Shown here one piece after another: positions 29,005-37,648 of a stretch of DNA of 64,000 bases. Below the pieces are notes generated by a model. That model ran no database searches and was not told the origin of the DNA. It worked only from the letters and a program-made list of their open reading frames with translations. The first letter of the stretch is position 1; each line of letters starts with the position of its first letter. The stretch is from Candidatus Methanosphaera massiliense (GTDB lineage Archaea > Methanobacteriota > Methanobacteria > Methanobacteriales > Methanobacteriaceae): NCBI RefSeq assembly GCF_028890305.1, contig NZ_JARBXM010000001.1, positions 312,501 through 376,500 of the forward strand. The letters run 5' to 3'. The translations under genes were made by a program, and so were the position numbers.

Positions 29005-29940
29005 ATGGATATCTTAACAATTATATTGCTTATTATAGGTTTTGTACTTCTTATTAAGGGTGCTGATATGTTTGTTGATGGTGCCAGTGATCTTGCTACT
29101 AAACTTAAAATCCCTGCTATGATTATTGGTTTAACTATTGTAGCCTTTGGTACTAGTGCACCGGAAGCTGCTGTTTCTGTAACTTCAGCCCTTAATCATA
29201 GTAATGCTATAGCAATAAGTAACATTGTAGGTAGTAACATTTTTAATTTACTTGTAGTTGTAGGTATTACTGCTATTATTTATAAGATTGATATAGATGA
29301 CGTATCACTAAAACAGGATTTTCCTGTTCTTTTAATAAGTAGCATACTATTACTCTTATTTATTGTAACTAGTAGTCAGATTAGTAGGATTGAAGGTATA
29401 ATCTTCCTAATAGGTATAATAGCATACGTTGCACTTCTTATTGTTAAATCTAAAAAAGAAAGTAAGAACATGCCTGTAGGAACTACACACTTATCCAACA
29501 TAATGATTGTGTTATTTATAATAGTTGGTTTAGCTTTCATACTAATTGGTAGTGATTTAGTAGTAGATGCTTCAAAAGATATTGCTTTAAGCCTAGGAAT
29601 GTCTGAAACATTAGTAGGATTAACAATAGTATCAATAGGTACATCTCTACCAGAGCTTATGACTAGTGTAACAGCAGCATACAATAAGAATACCGGAATT
29701 GCAATAGGTAATGCTGTTGGAAGTTGTATATTTAACATACTATTCATTGTTGGTTTAACAACAACAATAACTCCTATTGCAACAACAAATGTTATGGTAA
29801 TTGATACTATTATAATGATTTTAGCATTAATTATCACATACATATTAGCATATGATAAAAAGGATTTCAACAGGAAAGATGGAATCATCCTAGTATCCTT
29901 ATTTATTGTATATATGATCTATATCATCATAAGAAACTAG
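29005..29940 (+). CDS. Sodium/calcium exchanger family protein (CaCA, YrbG-like)
   Basis: Ten to eleven membrane segments over 311 aa with two inverted alpha-repeats: IGLTIVAFGTSAPEAAVSV with GNIVGSNIFN-like SNIVGSNIFNLL, and VGLTIVSIGTSLPELMTSV with GNAVGSCIFNIL. The acidic residues E (APEAA, LPEL) are the cation ligands in this family. Expected to exchange Ca2+ for Na+ or H+. 48 nt after the cyclodeaminase gene, so possibly read through. GAGGATAATTTT before the ATG. Confidence 0.88.
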   Translation: MDILTIILLIIGFVLLIKGADMFVDGASDLATKLKIPAMIIGLTIVAFGTSAPEAAVSVTSALNHSNAIAISNIVGSNIFNLLVVVGITAIIYKIDIDDVSLKQDFPVLLISSILLLLFIVTSSQISRIEGIIFLIGIIAYVALLIVKSKKESKNMPVGTTHLSNIMIVLFIIVGLAFILIGSDLVVDASKDIALSLGMSETLVGLTIVSIGTSLPELMTSVTAAYNKNTGIAIGNAVGSCIFNILFIVGLTTTITPIATTNVMVIDTIIMILALIITYILAYDKKDFNRKDGIILVSLFIVYMIYIIIRN

Positions 29941-29945
29941 AAATA

Positions 29946-29972
29946 ACCTCCATTCTTACTTATTTTTTTATA
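29946..29972 (+). terminator. C-patch/T-run terminator after the exchanger gene
   Basis: CCTCCATTCTTACTTA followed by T7 within 30 nt of the stop codon; no hairpin. Confidence 0.4.
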
Positions 29973-30081
29973 AAAATAACTTTAAACAGTTTAAAATACA
30001 GATTAAGACATTGGCCCTTCTTTTTAAAGACTAATTTATTTAAATAACAAAATATAAAATAAATATCAGAGGTGATTATTT

Positions 30082-32922
30082 ATTAAACGAAATAATTTAA
30101 CATTTAAAAAATTATTTCCAGTATTAGTAATAATAGCATTACTAGTATGTATAAGTGCAGTCTCAGCTGCTGACACAAATCAAACAGGTCATAGCACTGT
30201 TACAGCAGGTATAGGAGTTGGGGCAGATAATATACAAGTAACAGATTCTAGTAATCAAAATGTGAAAGATGATAACTCACAATACACGAACACACAAAAT
30301 ACAAATACACAGACCACAGTAGAACAAAACACAACACAAAAAGATAGTGATAATACAACAAGTACTACTACAAAAGATTCTAAAACAGTGAATAATACAA
30401 CAGGATACAGTAAAATCTATGTGAGTACATCTGGAAATGATAATAATTCCGGTGCAAGTAGTACTACTGCAAAGGCAACAATAAAAAGTGCTCTTACTGC
30501 AGTGAATGATAAAGGAACCATTTATCTTGCAGAGGGTAATTATAATCAACATAAAATACTTATTAACAAGAATGTAACTATAATAGGTAATAATACTAAA
30601 AAAACAATAATCAACGGTAGAGGAAGCCATGTATTTACCATAGCTTCTGGAACAACTGTTACTTTCAAAGCATTTACAATTACAAGTGCTAAAGATGAAA
30701 ATGGTGGAGCAATATACAACAAAGGAACATTGAACTTAGAGTCAATGAAAATAACAATGTCAACTGCCACAGCAAATGGTGGTGGAGTATATAACAAGGG
30801 TAGATTAACTGCTGTTAAAACATCATTCTCAAATAACAATGCAGATTATGGAGGAGCAATATATAATCTTGGTTCATTAAGCTTTTCAAGATGCTCTTTT
30901 GATAAAAATAATGCAAGTAAACTTGGTAGTGTAATAACATCATCTAATGGTGTAACATTATACAATACAAATGTAACATACAATGGTAACACAGCAATTT
31001 ATCTAAGTTCAGAAAATAAAACATCCACTATTAAAACAGGAATATTCCTAAAAAACACTGGTATAAATGGTGGAGCAATATATAACGTTGGAAAATTGAA
31101 TTTAAATAAAACCTACTTTAACAGTAATAGTGTAACCAAAGATGGAGGCGCTATATACAATACTGGAACAATAGCAGGGTATAATAATACATTTGTAAGT
31201 AATAATGCTGATAGCAAAGGTGGAGCAATATATAACAAAGGAACACTGTATTTAAGTCAGAACAGCTTCAAAACAAACAAAGCAAATATTACTGGTGGAG
31301 CAATAAACAATAATGGAACATTAACAGTCAAATACTCACAATTTACTAACAATAACGTTAACACATATGGTGGAGCAATATTTACCACAGCATTATCTCC
31401 TATGAATATTACAATAAGCCACTCTACCTTCACAAATAACACTGCAAAACTAGGTGGAGCAGTATATGCGGATGAAGATAATAAAGTACTCATAAACTAT
31501 TCAATATTTACTTTAAACAATAATAATGCAGTATACCTTAAAACCACAAGGACTAACTATGTATACAATTCAACATTTAACAAAAACTATGCATCAACTG
31601 GTGGAGCTATCTATGTTAATGGAGCAGGTGCAGTAATCAACAAAGTATTCTTTAAAGCAAACAATGCTACAATTAATGGTGGAGCATTATATAACTATAA
31701 AGGAAAAACAACTATTCAAAATTCAGTATTATTCGATAACAATAAAATAGATGTATACAATAACAAAGGAAAACTAACTGCAAACTATAACTGGTGGGGT
31801 AATAACTCAAAACCATCAAGTAGCAGACAGTATTCAACAACAATAAACAATTGGATCTACTTAAAAGTGACCACGTCCGGATCAAATTACGTAAATTCAA
31901 CACTAAAAATCATGACAACATTAAATTACATATATAATGGAAATAAAACAAGCGCATATAATACTAGCAGTAAATTACCACGCTTAACCATAAATGAAGC
32001 TATTGTTGGTGGAGGAATACGTAATACATATACAACAACCACTGGAACAATAACAATATCCAAGAAAATAACTAGCACAGGAAATATAACAATAACAACA
32101 TACTCATATAACCAGAAACTTAAAAAAACCATAAACGTTTTAACAAACACAAAAATCATAACGAACAAGAAAATGACTGCATTATATGTGAAATTAGACA
32201 GTAGTGTAACTAAAGCTAATGTAACACAATGGGTAAACGCTAAAATTACAGATGTATATGTTCAATCAAGAGCTTCAACAAATAACACAGCTTTACTAAA
32301 AAAAGTAATATCATTATGTAAGAACACCAATATTAATGTACATACATACATGGTATGTTTCAGTACAAGCAATGGATTTAATGTAAGTACAGCACAGCAA
32401 AATATGATAAAAAACTTTGTTAAAAAAGTTATCAGGATTAATGGATTATCAGGAGTATGTCTTGATTATGCCAGATACTCTGGATCAAATCCTAGTATAG
32501 TACAACCATCAGTGATAACAAACTTCGTTAAATCTGTTAACAGTATTGTAAAAGGTTATAATAAAAACTTAGTTGTATCAATGACAGTTTATGCTGAAAA
32601 AAGTGACACTAAAAAATATTACGGACAAGATTATGCTAATTTAAGTAAATATGTTGATGTAATGATGCCTATGGCATACAAATACTCATACCATGCTGGT
32701 ACTAACTGGCTAAAAGACTCAACAGCATATGTTGTTAAGTATGCTACACATTCTAAAGTAGTAACCATACTTCAAACATACGATAATTCATACAACAAAT
32801 TATCTGCATCCGAGCTGAACTCTGATGCAAAAGCAGTGATGAGTGGCGGATCACAAGGTTATGCACTATTCAGATATGGATACATAACTAAATATCCTAC
32901 AGCAGCAGCAAATTTATCATAA
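30082..32922 (+). CDS. Secreted beta-helix adhesin-like protein with glycosidase-like C-terminal domain
   Basis: About 946 aa. The frame opens with a good signal peptide: KRNNLTFKKLF, then PVLVIIALLVCISAVSA, then AD. The only SD (GAGGTGAT, 30069-30076) lies 5 nt before an ATT codon at 30082; the first in-frame GTG (30262) would remove the signal peptide and has no SD. So an ATT start is proposed. Residues about 60-135 are Thr/Asn-rich. Then come ten or more GGAIYN-type parallel beta-helix repeats up to about 590, as in methanogen adhesin-like proteins. The last 240 residues form a distinct domain with GVCLDYARYSG, VVSMTVYAE, YVDVMMPMAYKY and GYALFRYG, reminiscent of DUF4015/GHL-type TIM barrels. 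No C-terminal anchor. Confidence 0.75.
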   Translation: MKRNNLTFKKLFPVLVIIALLVCISAVSAADTNQTGHSTVTAGIGVGADNIQVTDSSNQNVKDDNSQYTNTQNTNTQTTVEQNTTQKDSDNTTSTTTKDSKTVNNTTGYSKIYVSTSGNDNNSGASSTTAKATIKSALTAVNDKGTIYLAEGNYNQHKILINKNVTIIGNNTKKTIINGRGSHVFTIASGTTVTFKAFTITSAKDENGGAIYNKGTLNLESMKITMSTATANGGGVYNKGRLTAVKTSFSNNNADYGGAIYNLGSLSFSRCSFDKNNASKLGSVITSSNGVTLYNTNVTYNGNTAIYLSSENKTSTIKTGIFLKNTGINGGAIYNVGKLNLNKTYFNSNSVTKDGGAIYNTGTIAGYNNTFVSNNADSKGGAIYNKGTLYLSQNSFKTNKANITGGAINNNGTLTVKYSQFTNNNVNTYGGAIFTTALSPMNITISHSTFTNNTAKLGGAVYADEDNKVLINYSIFTLNNNNAVYLKTTRTNYVYNSTFNKNYASTGGAIYVNGAGAVINKVFFKANNATINGGALYNYKGKTTIQNSVLFDNNKIDVYNNKGKLTANYNWWGNNSKPSSSRQYSTTINNWIYLKVTTSGSNYVNSTLKIMTTLNYIYNGNKTSAYNTSSKLPRLTINEAIVGGGIRNTYTTTTGTITISKKITSTGNITITTYSYNQKLKKTINVLTNTKIITNKKMTALYVKLDSSVTKANVTQWVNAKITDVYVQSRASTNNTALLKKVISLCKNTNINVHTYMVCFSTSNGFNVSTAQQNMIKNFVKKVIRINGLSGVCLDYARYSGSNPSIVQPSVITNFVKSVNSIVKGYNKNLVVSMTVYAEKSDTKKYYGQDYANLSKYVDVMMPMAYKYSYHAGTNWLKDSTAYVVKYATHSKVVTILQTYDNSYNKLSASELNSDAKAVMSGGSQGYALFRYGYITKYPTAAANLS

Positions 32923-32949
32923 AATAACATAACAAGTAATATGTTAATT

Positions 32950-32973
32950 AACCTTCCTTTTTTTATCTTTTTT
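32950..32973 (+). terminator. C-patch/T-run terminator after the beta-helix gene
   Basis: AACCTTCC followed by T7, ATC and T6, shortly after the stop codon. It faces a minus-strand terminator at 33093-33116. Confidence 0.45.
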
Positions 32974-33092
32974 GGAAGTTTAGAATAAATATTATCCTTT
33001 TTTAAATAAATAATTGAGCTTTATAAAAAATTATAATTTTATATAACGCATATTATTAGTTAATTTCATCTCTTTTTCTAGAAATAGTTATT

Positions 33093-33116
33093 AAAATAAA
33101 AAAAATGAAGGAGAAT
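33093..33116 (-). terminator. C-patch/T-run terminator after the Ig-repeat adhesin
   Basis: On the minus strand TTCTCCTTCA followed by T8 and ATTTTA, about 35 nt past the stop codon at 33146. Confidence 0.4.
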
Positions 33117-33145
33117 AATATTATGTACTTTCCTATTCTCCCAGA

Positions 33146-36100
33146 TTATTCCACCCTAAGTACTGAGTGTGTAGTAGCATGTCTATATTTAGATGTTTCA
33201 CCAGCCTGTACAAGTAAATCATACTTTCCTTTCTTTAAATTACCAATATTATAGTCATATTCTATGATTCCATTAGTAACATTTAAATTACATATAGATT
33301 TACCTGCAACTTTAATATTAACCTTTGTTTTTGAGGTTACAATATTGCCTTTTGAATCTTTTATTACTGCTTTAATATGGATTGTACCATTTTTCTTTAC
33401 ACTGATATTAGGTGAATCCATTACTTTATACTTCTTAGAGACTATTAACTTGGTAGTAGTATTTGTATGATAATACGAACCAGTATCTCCAGTGACTATT
33501 GTTAAATTATAGATTCCTGAGCCCATGTTATCAGGTAACTTGTACGGTAATATTATTTGACCATTTACTACATTTACTGTTCCAATTGTCACATTGTTTA
33601 TCTTTATTGATGCTTTTATTGTCTTGTTAATCAGTTTTTCATTTGAGAATATTTTTGCTTTGATTGTTATATTACTGTCCACTATTGTGTTTATGTTTTG
33701 TGATGTGATTTTGATTGGTTGTCTTTTATTTATTAGATATCCTGTCCATTGTGAGGCGTCATATATGTTATTTTCTCCACTGATAATTGTGATGTTATAT
33801 GTTTTAGCATTGTTATTGTTACTGTAAGGGTATGCTATATGACCATTTTTTATTTGTATTGTGTTTACAGTTACATTGTTTAGTTTTATACATGCTTTTG
33901 ATGTTCCTTGTATTGGTTTTCTTGTTAGTGCGTCCATTACTGTTGCATTGAATATTATCTTGTTTCCTTTTGATGAGTATATGTTTTTAGATATAATGTA
34001 TGTTTTCCTGTTGTTTAGGGTTAAGTTTATTGTTTTTGTTGTTTGTCTGTATTTTGATGTTTCCTGTGTCATTATTGTTAGAGTATATGTGTTATTTGTG
34101 TATTTATTGTCTAGATTTAGTTTATATTTTAGTGATCCATTCATATAATATGTGTTTGCTAGTGTTTTGTTATTTATTTTTATTATTGTTGGTATTTTTG
34201 TATTTACTTGGTGTTTATTTGAGTTTATTGTCGTGTTTATCTGTATTTGTTCTAATTTTGTTAGTTTTATGTTGTTTGGTCCTGTTATGTATGTGTTATA
34301 TTTTGTTATTTTTAATGTAGCATTTCTTGTTGTTGGTTTTGTGTTTGTTGTGTTTTTTGTCGTTATTGTTATGGTTATTGTTGATTCTGTTGTGTTTTCA
34401 GGTATTTTATATGTTTGATTTAGTGTTCCATTAGTAAATTGTGTGTTTATTGTCTTGTTATTTATTATTATTGTTGTTGGTATTGTTTCGGTTATTGGAT
34501 TTCCTTCATAGTCGTTTATTGTTGCATTTATTTTTATTGTATCTCCAGGTGTTGCTCTTATTGTGTTGTTTGTTGTTATATATGCTGTTGTTTGGTGGAT
34601 TGTTTTTGTTATTGTTGTTGTGTTTGTGGATGGTTTGTATATTTTTGTTCCCAGATATTTTGCTGTTATTGTGTAGTTTCCTATTGGCTGGCCTGTCATG
34701 TTATATATTAAGTTTCCTGTGTTATTTTTGATATTTGATGTGCCTATTAAGTTATTATTTAGGTAATATTCCATGGTTCCATTGTTTATTTCATCATAAC
34801 TTGTTGTGTAAACATAGGTTGTTATGTTAAGTATATTTTTATTTGATAAGTATTTTGATATATGTGTTGTTGTGTTTGTTCTTTCAATGTCTATTATTTG
34901 ATTTGTATTAGCATCATTGTACCATGAGGAGTTTTCATATGTGAATGATGCAGTATAAACATTATCTGCTTGATATTCATTAGGTAATATAATTATAGTA
35001 TCATTAGTTGTGACAGGAACTGTGTCAACAAGTGTGCCATTAATTATTATGTTTATAACCCCATCATCTACTGTTCTATCATAGGAGTAACATCTAAGAT
35101 CTATATTAATACGTCCATTCTCATCTAGTGTAACATCTTTCACATATAACTTGTTGGTATATTTAGTAATATTCATTAATGATTCTGCACGTGACTCGTT
35201 ATATCTTTGAGTACCATAGTAAACAACTGTTAAGTTATGCATGCCGTAATCTAAGTTATCTGGTATTAGATAGGTAATATTAATATGACTATTATTAGCT
35301 ATACTTGTAGCAATACTCTCGTTATCTATAAAGAATTCCACTAATCCATTTGTTTTATCATCAACATAGTTGTATATTGTTGCTGTTAGATTAACAATAT
35401 TATTTCTATGTGCTGTAACATTACTTGTGTATACATTTGTTCTTATTTTTCTTACTGTTAATGTAGTATTATATGATTGTTCATTGTAAACATTGCTATC
35501 CCCGTAAACTATTGTTACATTATATTTACCTTCAAGATAATTTTCCAAGTTTATATTTATAGGTATGCTGCTGGTTACATCATATTCATCTATGAGTATA
35601 TCATCAACATATACATCGAGTTTTCCATCATTCACTGTCTTATTTGAATAGATGGTTACTGTTGTTGTTACATTTGATCCATGATATCCTGTAATATAAG
35701 GTATGTATATATCACAATCAAGGGGATCCACATTTATTAATTCAGAGGTATTGAATGATTCATAGTAATTGTTACCTGTGTATACAAAGTCTATTAGTTC
35801 AGAGTTATATTTATTAGGTATTATTATTGATGAATCCTCTTCTGTTATATTCATGCTTTTTATCATTGTATCATTATAATACAGTGTCAATGTTCCAGTG
35901 TTAACCTTTTTTTGACCTGATATTAGGTTATAGGATATATTTAAGTTGTTATCTTCATCAAATATTGTATCAGTGATTGTTATATCTGTATCATGTTTAT
36001 TTATTGTTATTGTTGCATTTGTTCCTGTGTTTTTATATTTTAAACTTCCTGAAAAATCTATTGTTAGATTATAAGTACCTGCATCGTATCCGTCCGTGTC

Positions 36101-36493
36101 AAATTCAAATGGTTCCTGAGATATTGATATATTTTGTACGCCAATAATCTCCTTATTAATATAATAGGTTAATATTCCATCATCTAAATTTGCAGGTTCT
36201 GATGATACATTAATATCAATTACATCACCTACCTGACAAGTTACATTATCTGTTGATATTTCGATATTTTCTTGTTCTTTTGCTTTTTTCAGGACTTTTG
36301 ATTGACTCTTATTATTAACTGTTTTATAACTTGTATGAGTATGATGTGATGTATTTACCTGACTGTTAGTTGTAGTTGTATTTGATATAACCTGTGTATC
36401 ATTTATATGTTCTATTGTCATAGAATCTGGATTTTCAGCATTACTAACTGATAAACCATACATTAATAGTAGAAGACAGACTACTAATAACAT
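33146..36493 (-). CDS. Large Ig-like-repeat adhesin-like surface protein
   Basis: 1115 aa from the first ATG. Residues 1-19 are a hydrophobic export signal ending SVSNA|EN, but without the usual basic n-region. The rest is a chain of roughly ten Ig-like modules of 90-100 aa, each closing with a pattern such as AGTYNLTIDFSGSLKYKNT, GKYNVTIVYGDSNVYN or GIYNLTIVTGDTGSYYHT. The composition is very rich in T, N, I and S. No C-terminal membrane anchor. The in-frame region upstream of the ATG encodes FNNNKLITT, and the strong SD GGAGGTG (36533-36527) sits about 6-8 nt before that stretch but 33 nt from the ATG. The true start is probably upstream, on a non-canonical codon. Such proteins are thought to mediate contact with host or microbes. 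Confidence 0.75.
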   Translation of the reverse strand: MLLVVCLLLLMYGLSVSNAENPDSMTIEHINDTQVISNTTTTNSQVNTSHHTHTSYKTVNNKSQSKVLKKAKEQENIEISTDNVTCQVGDVIDINVSSEPANLDDGILTYYINKEIIGVQNISISQEPFEFDTDGYDAGTYNLTIDFSGSLKYKNTGTNATITINKHDTDITITDTIFDEDNNLNISYNLISGQKKVNTGTLTLYYNDTMIKSMNITEEDSSIIIPNKYNSELIDFVYTGNNYYESFNTSELINVDPLDCDIYIPYITGYHGSNVTTTVTIYSNKTVNDGKLDVYVDDILIDEYDVTSSIPININLENYLEGKYNVTIVYGDSNVYNEQSYNTTLTVRKIRTNVYTSNVTAHRNNIVNLTATIYNYVDDKTNGLVEFFIDNESIATSIANNSHINITYLIPDNLDYGMHNLTVVYYGTQRYNESRAESLMNITKYTNKLYVKDVTLDENGRINIDLRCYSYDRTVDDGVINIIINGTLVDTVPVTTNDTIIILPNEYQADNVYTASFTYENSSWYNDANTNQIIDIERTNTTTHISKYLSNKNILNITTYVYTTSYDEINNGTMEYYLNNNLIGTSNIKNNTGNLIYNMTGQPIGNYTITAKYLGTKIYKPSTNTTTITKTIHQTTAYITTNNTIRATPGDTIKINATINDYEGNPITETIPTTIIINNKTINTQFTNGTLNQTYKIPENTTESTITITITTKNTTNTKPTTRNATLKITKYNTYITGPNNIKLTKLEQIQINTTINSNKHQVNTKIPTIIKINNKTLANTYYMNGSLKYKLNLDNKYTNNTYTLTIMTQETSKYRQTTKTINLTLNNRKTYIISKNIYSSKGNKIIFNATVMDALTRKPIQGTSKACIKLNNVTVNTIQIKNGHIAYPYSNNNNAKTYNITIISGENNIYDASQWTGYLINKRQPIKITSQNINTIVDSNITIKAKIFSNEKLINKTIKASIKINNVTIGTVNVVNGQIILPYKLPDNMGSGIYNLTIVTGDTGSYYHTNTTTKLIVSKKYKVMDSPNISVKKNGTIHIKAVIKDSKGNIVTSKTKVNIKVAGKSICNLNVTNGIIEYDYNIGNLKKGKYDLLVQAGETSKYRHATTHSVLRVE

Positions 36494-36556
36494 TGTAGTA
36501 ATTAATTTATTATTGTTAAATTATTGCACCTCCACATTATATTCTTATTATGAAAT

Positions 36557-36683
36557 GTAGAGGTTAAAAGAAAAATCATGGGGGATATTTTTTTATTAAT
36601 TATTCACTTGACAGTTTTAATATGATTATACTTGGAGTCTTGTTTAGTTTAATTAATTTATAGGTAATTCTTTTAACCTCTAC
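36557..36683. repeat. 16-bp perfect inverted repeat flanking 95 bp, upstream of the Ig-repeat adhesin
   Basis: GTAGAGGTTAAAAGAA at 36557-36572 recurs in reverse complement at 36668-36683. A third partial copy (AAGGTTAAAAG) begins at about 36699 in the first orientation. The bracketed 95 bp contain a TATA-like CTATAAATTA on the minus strand (about 36655-36664), suitable for transcription of the adhesin whose SD is at 36527. The layout fits an invertible promoter, paired operators or a MITE-like element. The rest of the 329-bp gap shows no gene. Confidence 0.55.
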
Positions 36684-36822
36684 CATTTATTTTGTATGAA
36701 GGTTAAAAGTTGCTTATTTATGATATCAAAAAATAGAAAGAAAAAAAGAGTTTAAACGATTATTTAGGATTATTTTTAATAATAACTTATTCCATTCAAT
36801 TATTTTCAAATATAAACATATT

Positions 36823-37629
36823 TTATGTGGATTCTAATGTTACAATTGTTATCTGTGGTGTTGCCATGAACCTAAAGGGTACAATTCGTTCACCAATTCC
36901 ATTAGTTACTACTAACTGTGAACCATCTTCTTCATATAATCCAGAGATATATCTGTTACCTTTTGATGATTTCTGCACCCATGGAGCATATCCAAAGAAA
37001 TTAATTTGTCCACCATGCGTATGTCCTGTTAGAGATAAATCTATACGTGAATGATTTATCAGGTCAAAGTAGTTTGGGTTATGGTATGCCATTATCACAA
37101 AATCATTTTCTGTTGTTCCGCTTGTTGTTCTACGAGGATATTGTAGGTCTGTTGAAATATCTCCTACTCCTCCTAATCTTATTCTTGCACTGTTCTTCTC
37201 TATCCATACCCCGTCATTACGTATGTTAGTTATTGTAGTGGATTCATCTAATAATTCACTTGTTTTATTTTTTGGATCATTATTTCCAAGTATACCGTAT
37301 ACTCCGTATTTTGCATGAAGATTATTTAGTATTTTAATACAGGTGTCAGCATCATTTTCATCATTTGTCACATAGTCTCCTACTAATACTATTATATCAG
37401 CATTTTGTTCATTTGTTTGATTTACTATGTAACTTACCCTGTTTTCATTAACATATTCCCCATAATGTATATCACCCACAACTGCTATTCGTGTACCATT
37501 AAATTCCGCGGGTATGTCACTAGATTGTACTTTTATTTCATTTACGTCAAGTTGTGTAGGTTCAACTACCAGTATTGTTAGAAATATACAGAGTATAATC
37601 ATTATTATCTTTGATTTTTTACCTACCAT
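36823..37629 (-). CDS. Membrane-anchored calcineurin-like metallophosphoesterase (YkuE/YaeI type)
   Basis: An N-terminal single transmembrane anchor (KKSKIIMIILCIFLTILVVE region) is followed by the metallophosphoesterase motifs GDIHYGE, GDYVTN, GNND and GHTHGG. The catalytic domain is thus outside the membrane, as in YkuE-like phosphoesterases. The ATG at 37629 is preferred over 37641, since a G6 run directly abuts the upstream ATG but lies 12 nt before this one. The stop codon of the upstream aldo/keto reductase is only 19 nt away, so the two are co-transcribed. Substrate unknown. Confidence 0.8.
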   Translation of the reverse strand: MVGKKSKIIMIILCIFLTILVVEPTQLDVNEIKVQSSDIPAEFNGTRIAVVGDIHYGEYVNENRVSYIVNQTNEQNADIIVLVGDYVTNDENDADTCIKILNNLHAKYGVYGILGNNDPKNKTSELLDESTTITNIRNDGVWIEKNSARIRLGGVGDISTDLQYPRRTTSGTTENDFVIMAYHNPNYFDLINHSRIDLSLTGHTHGGQINFFGYAPWVQKSSKGNRYISGLYEEDGSQLVVTNGIGERIVPFRFMATPQITIVTLEST

Positions 37630-37648
37630 GCGTCTAACCATCCCCCCC

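Noticed and set aside
30262-32922. Beta-helix protein starting at GTG 30262
   Set aside because: This start has no SD and deletes an evident signal peptide encoded in frame just upstream.
33264-34731. Several plus-strand open frames of 70-110 codons
   Set aside because: They are hydrophobic or Cys/Tyr/Val-rich shadows of the Thr/Asn-rich Ig-repeat gene on the minus strand, overlap each other in different frames and have no SD.
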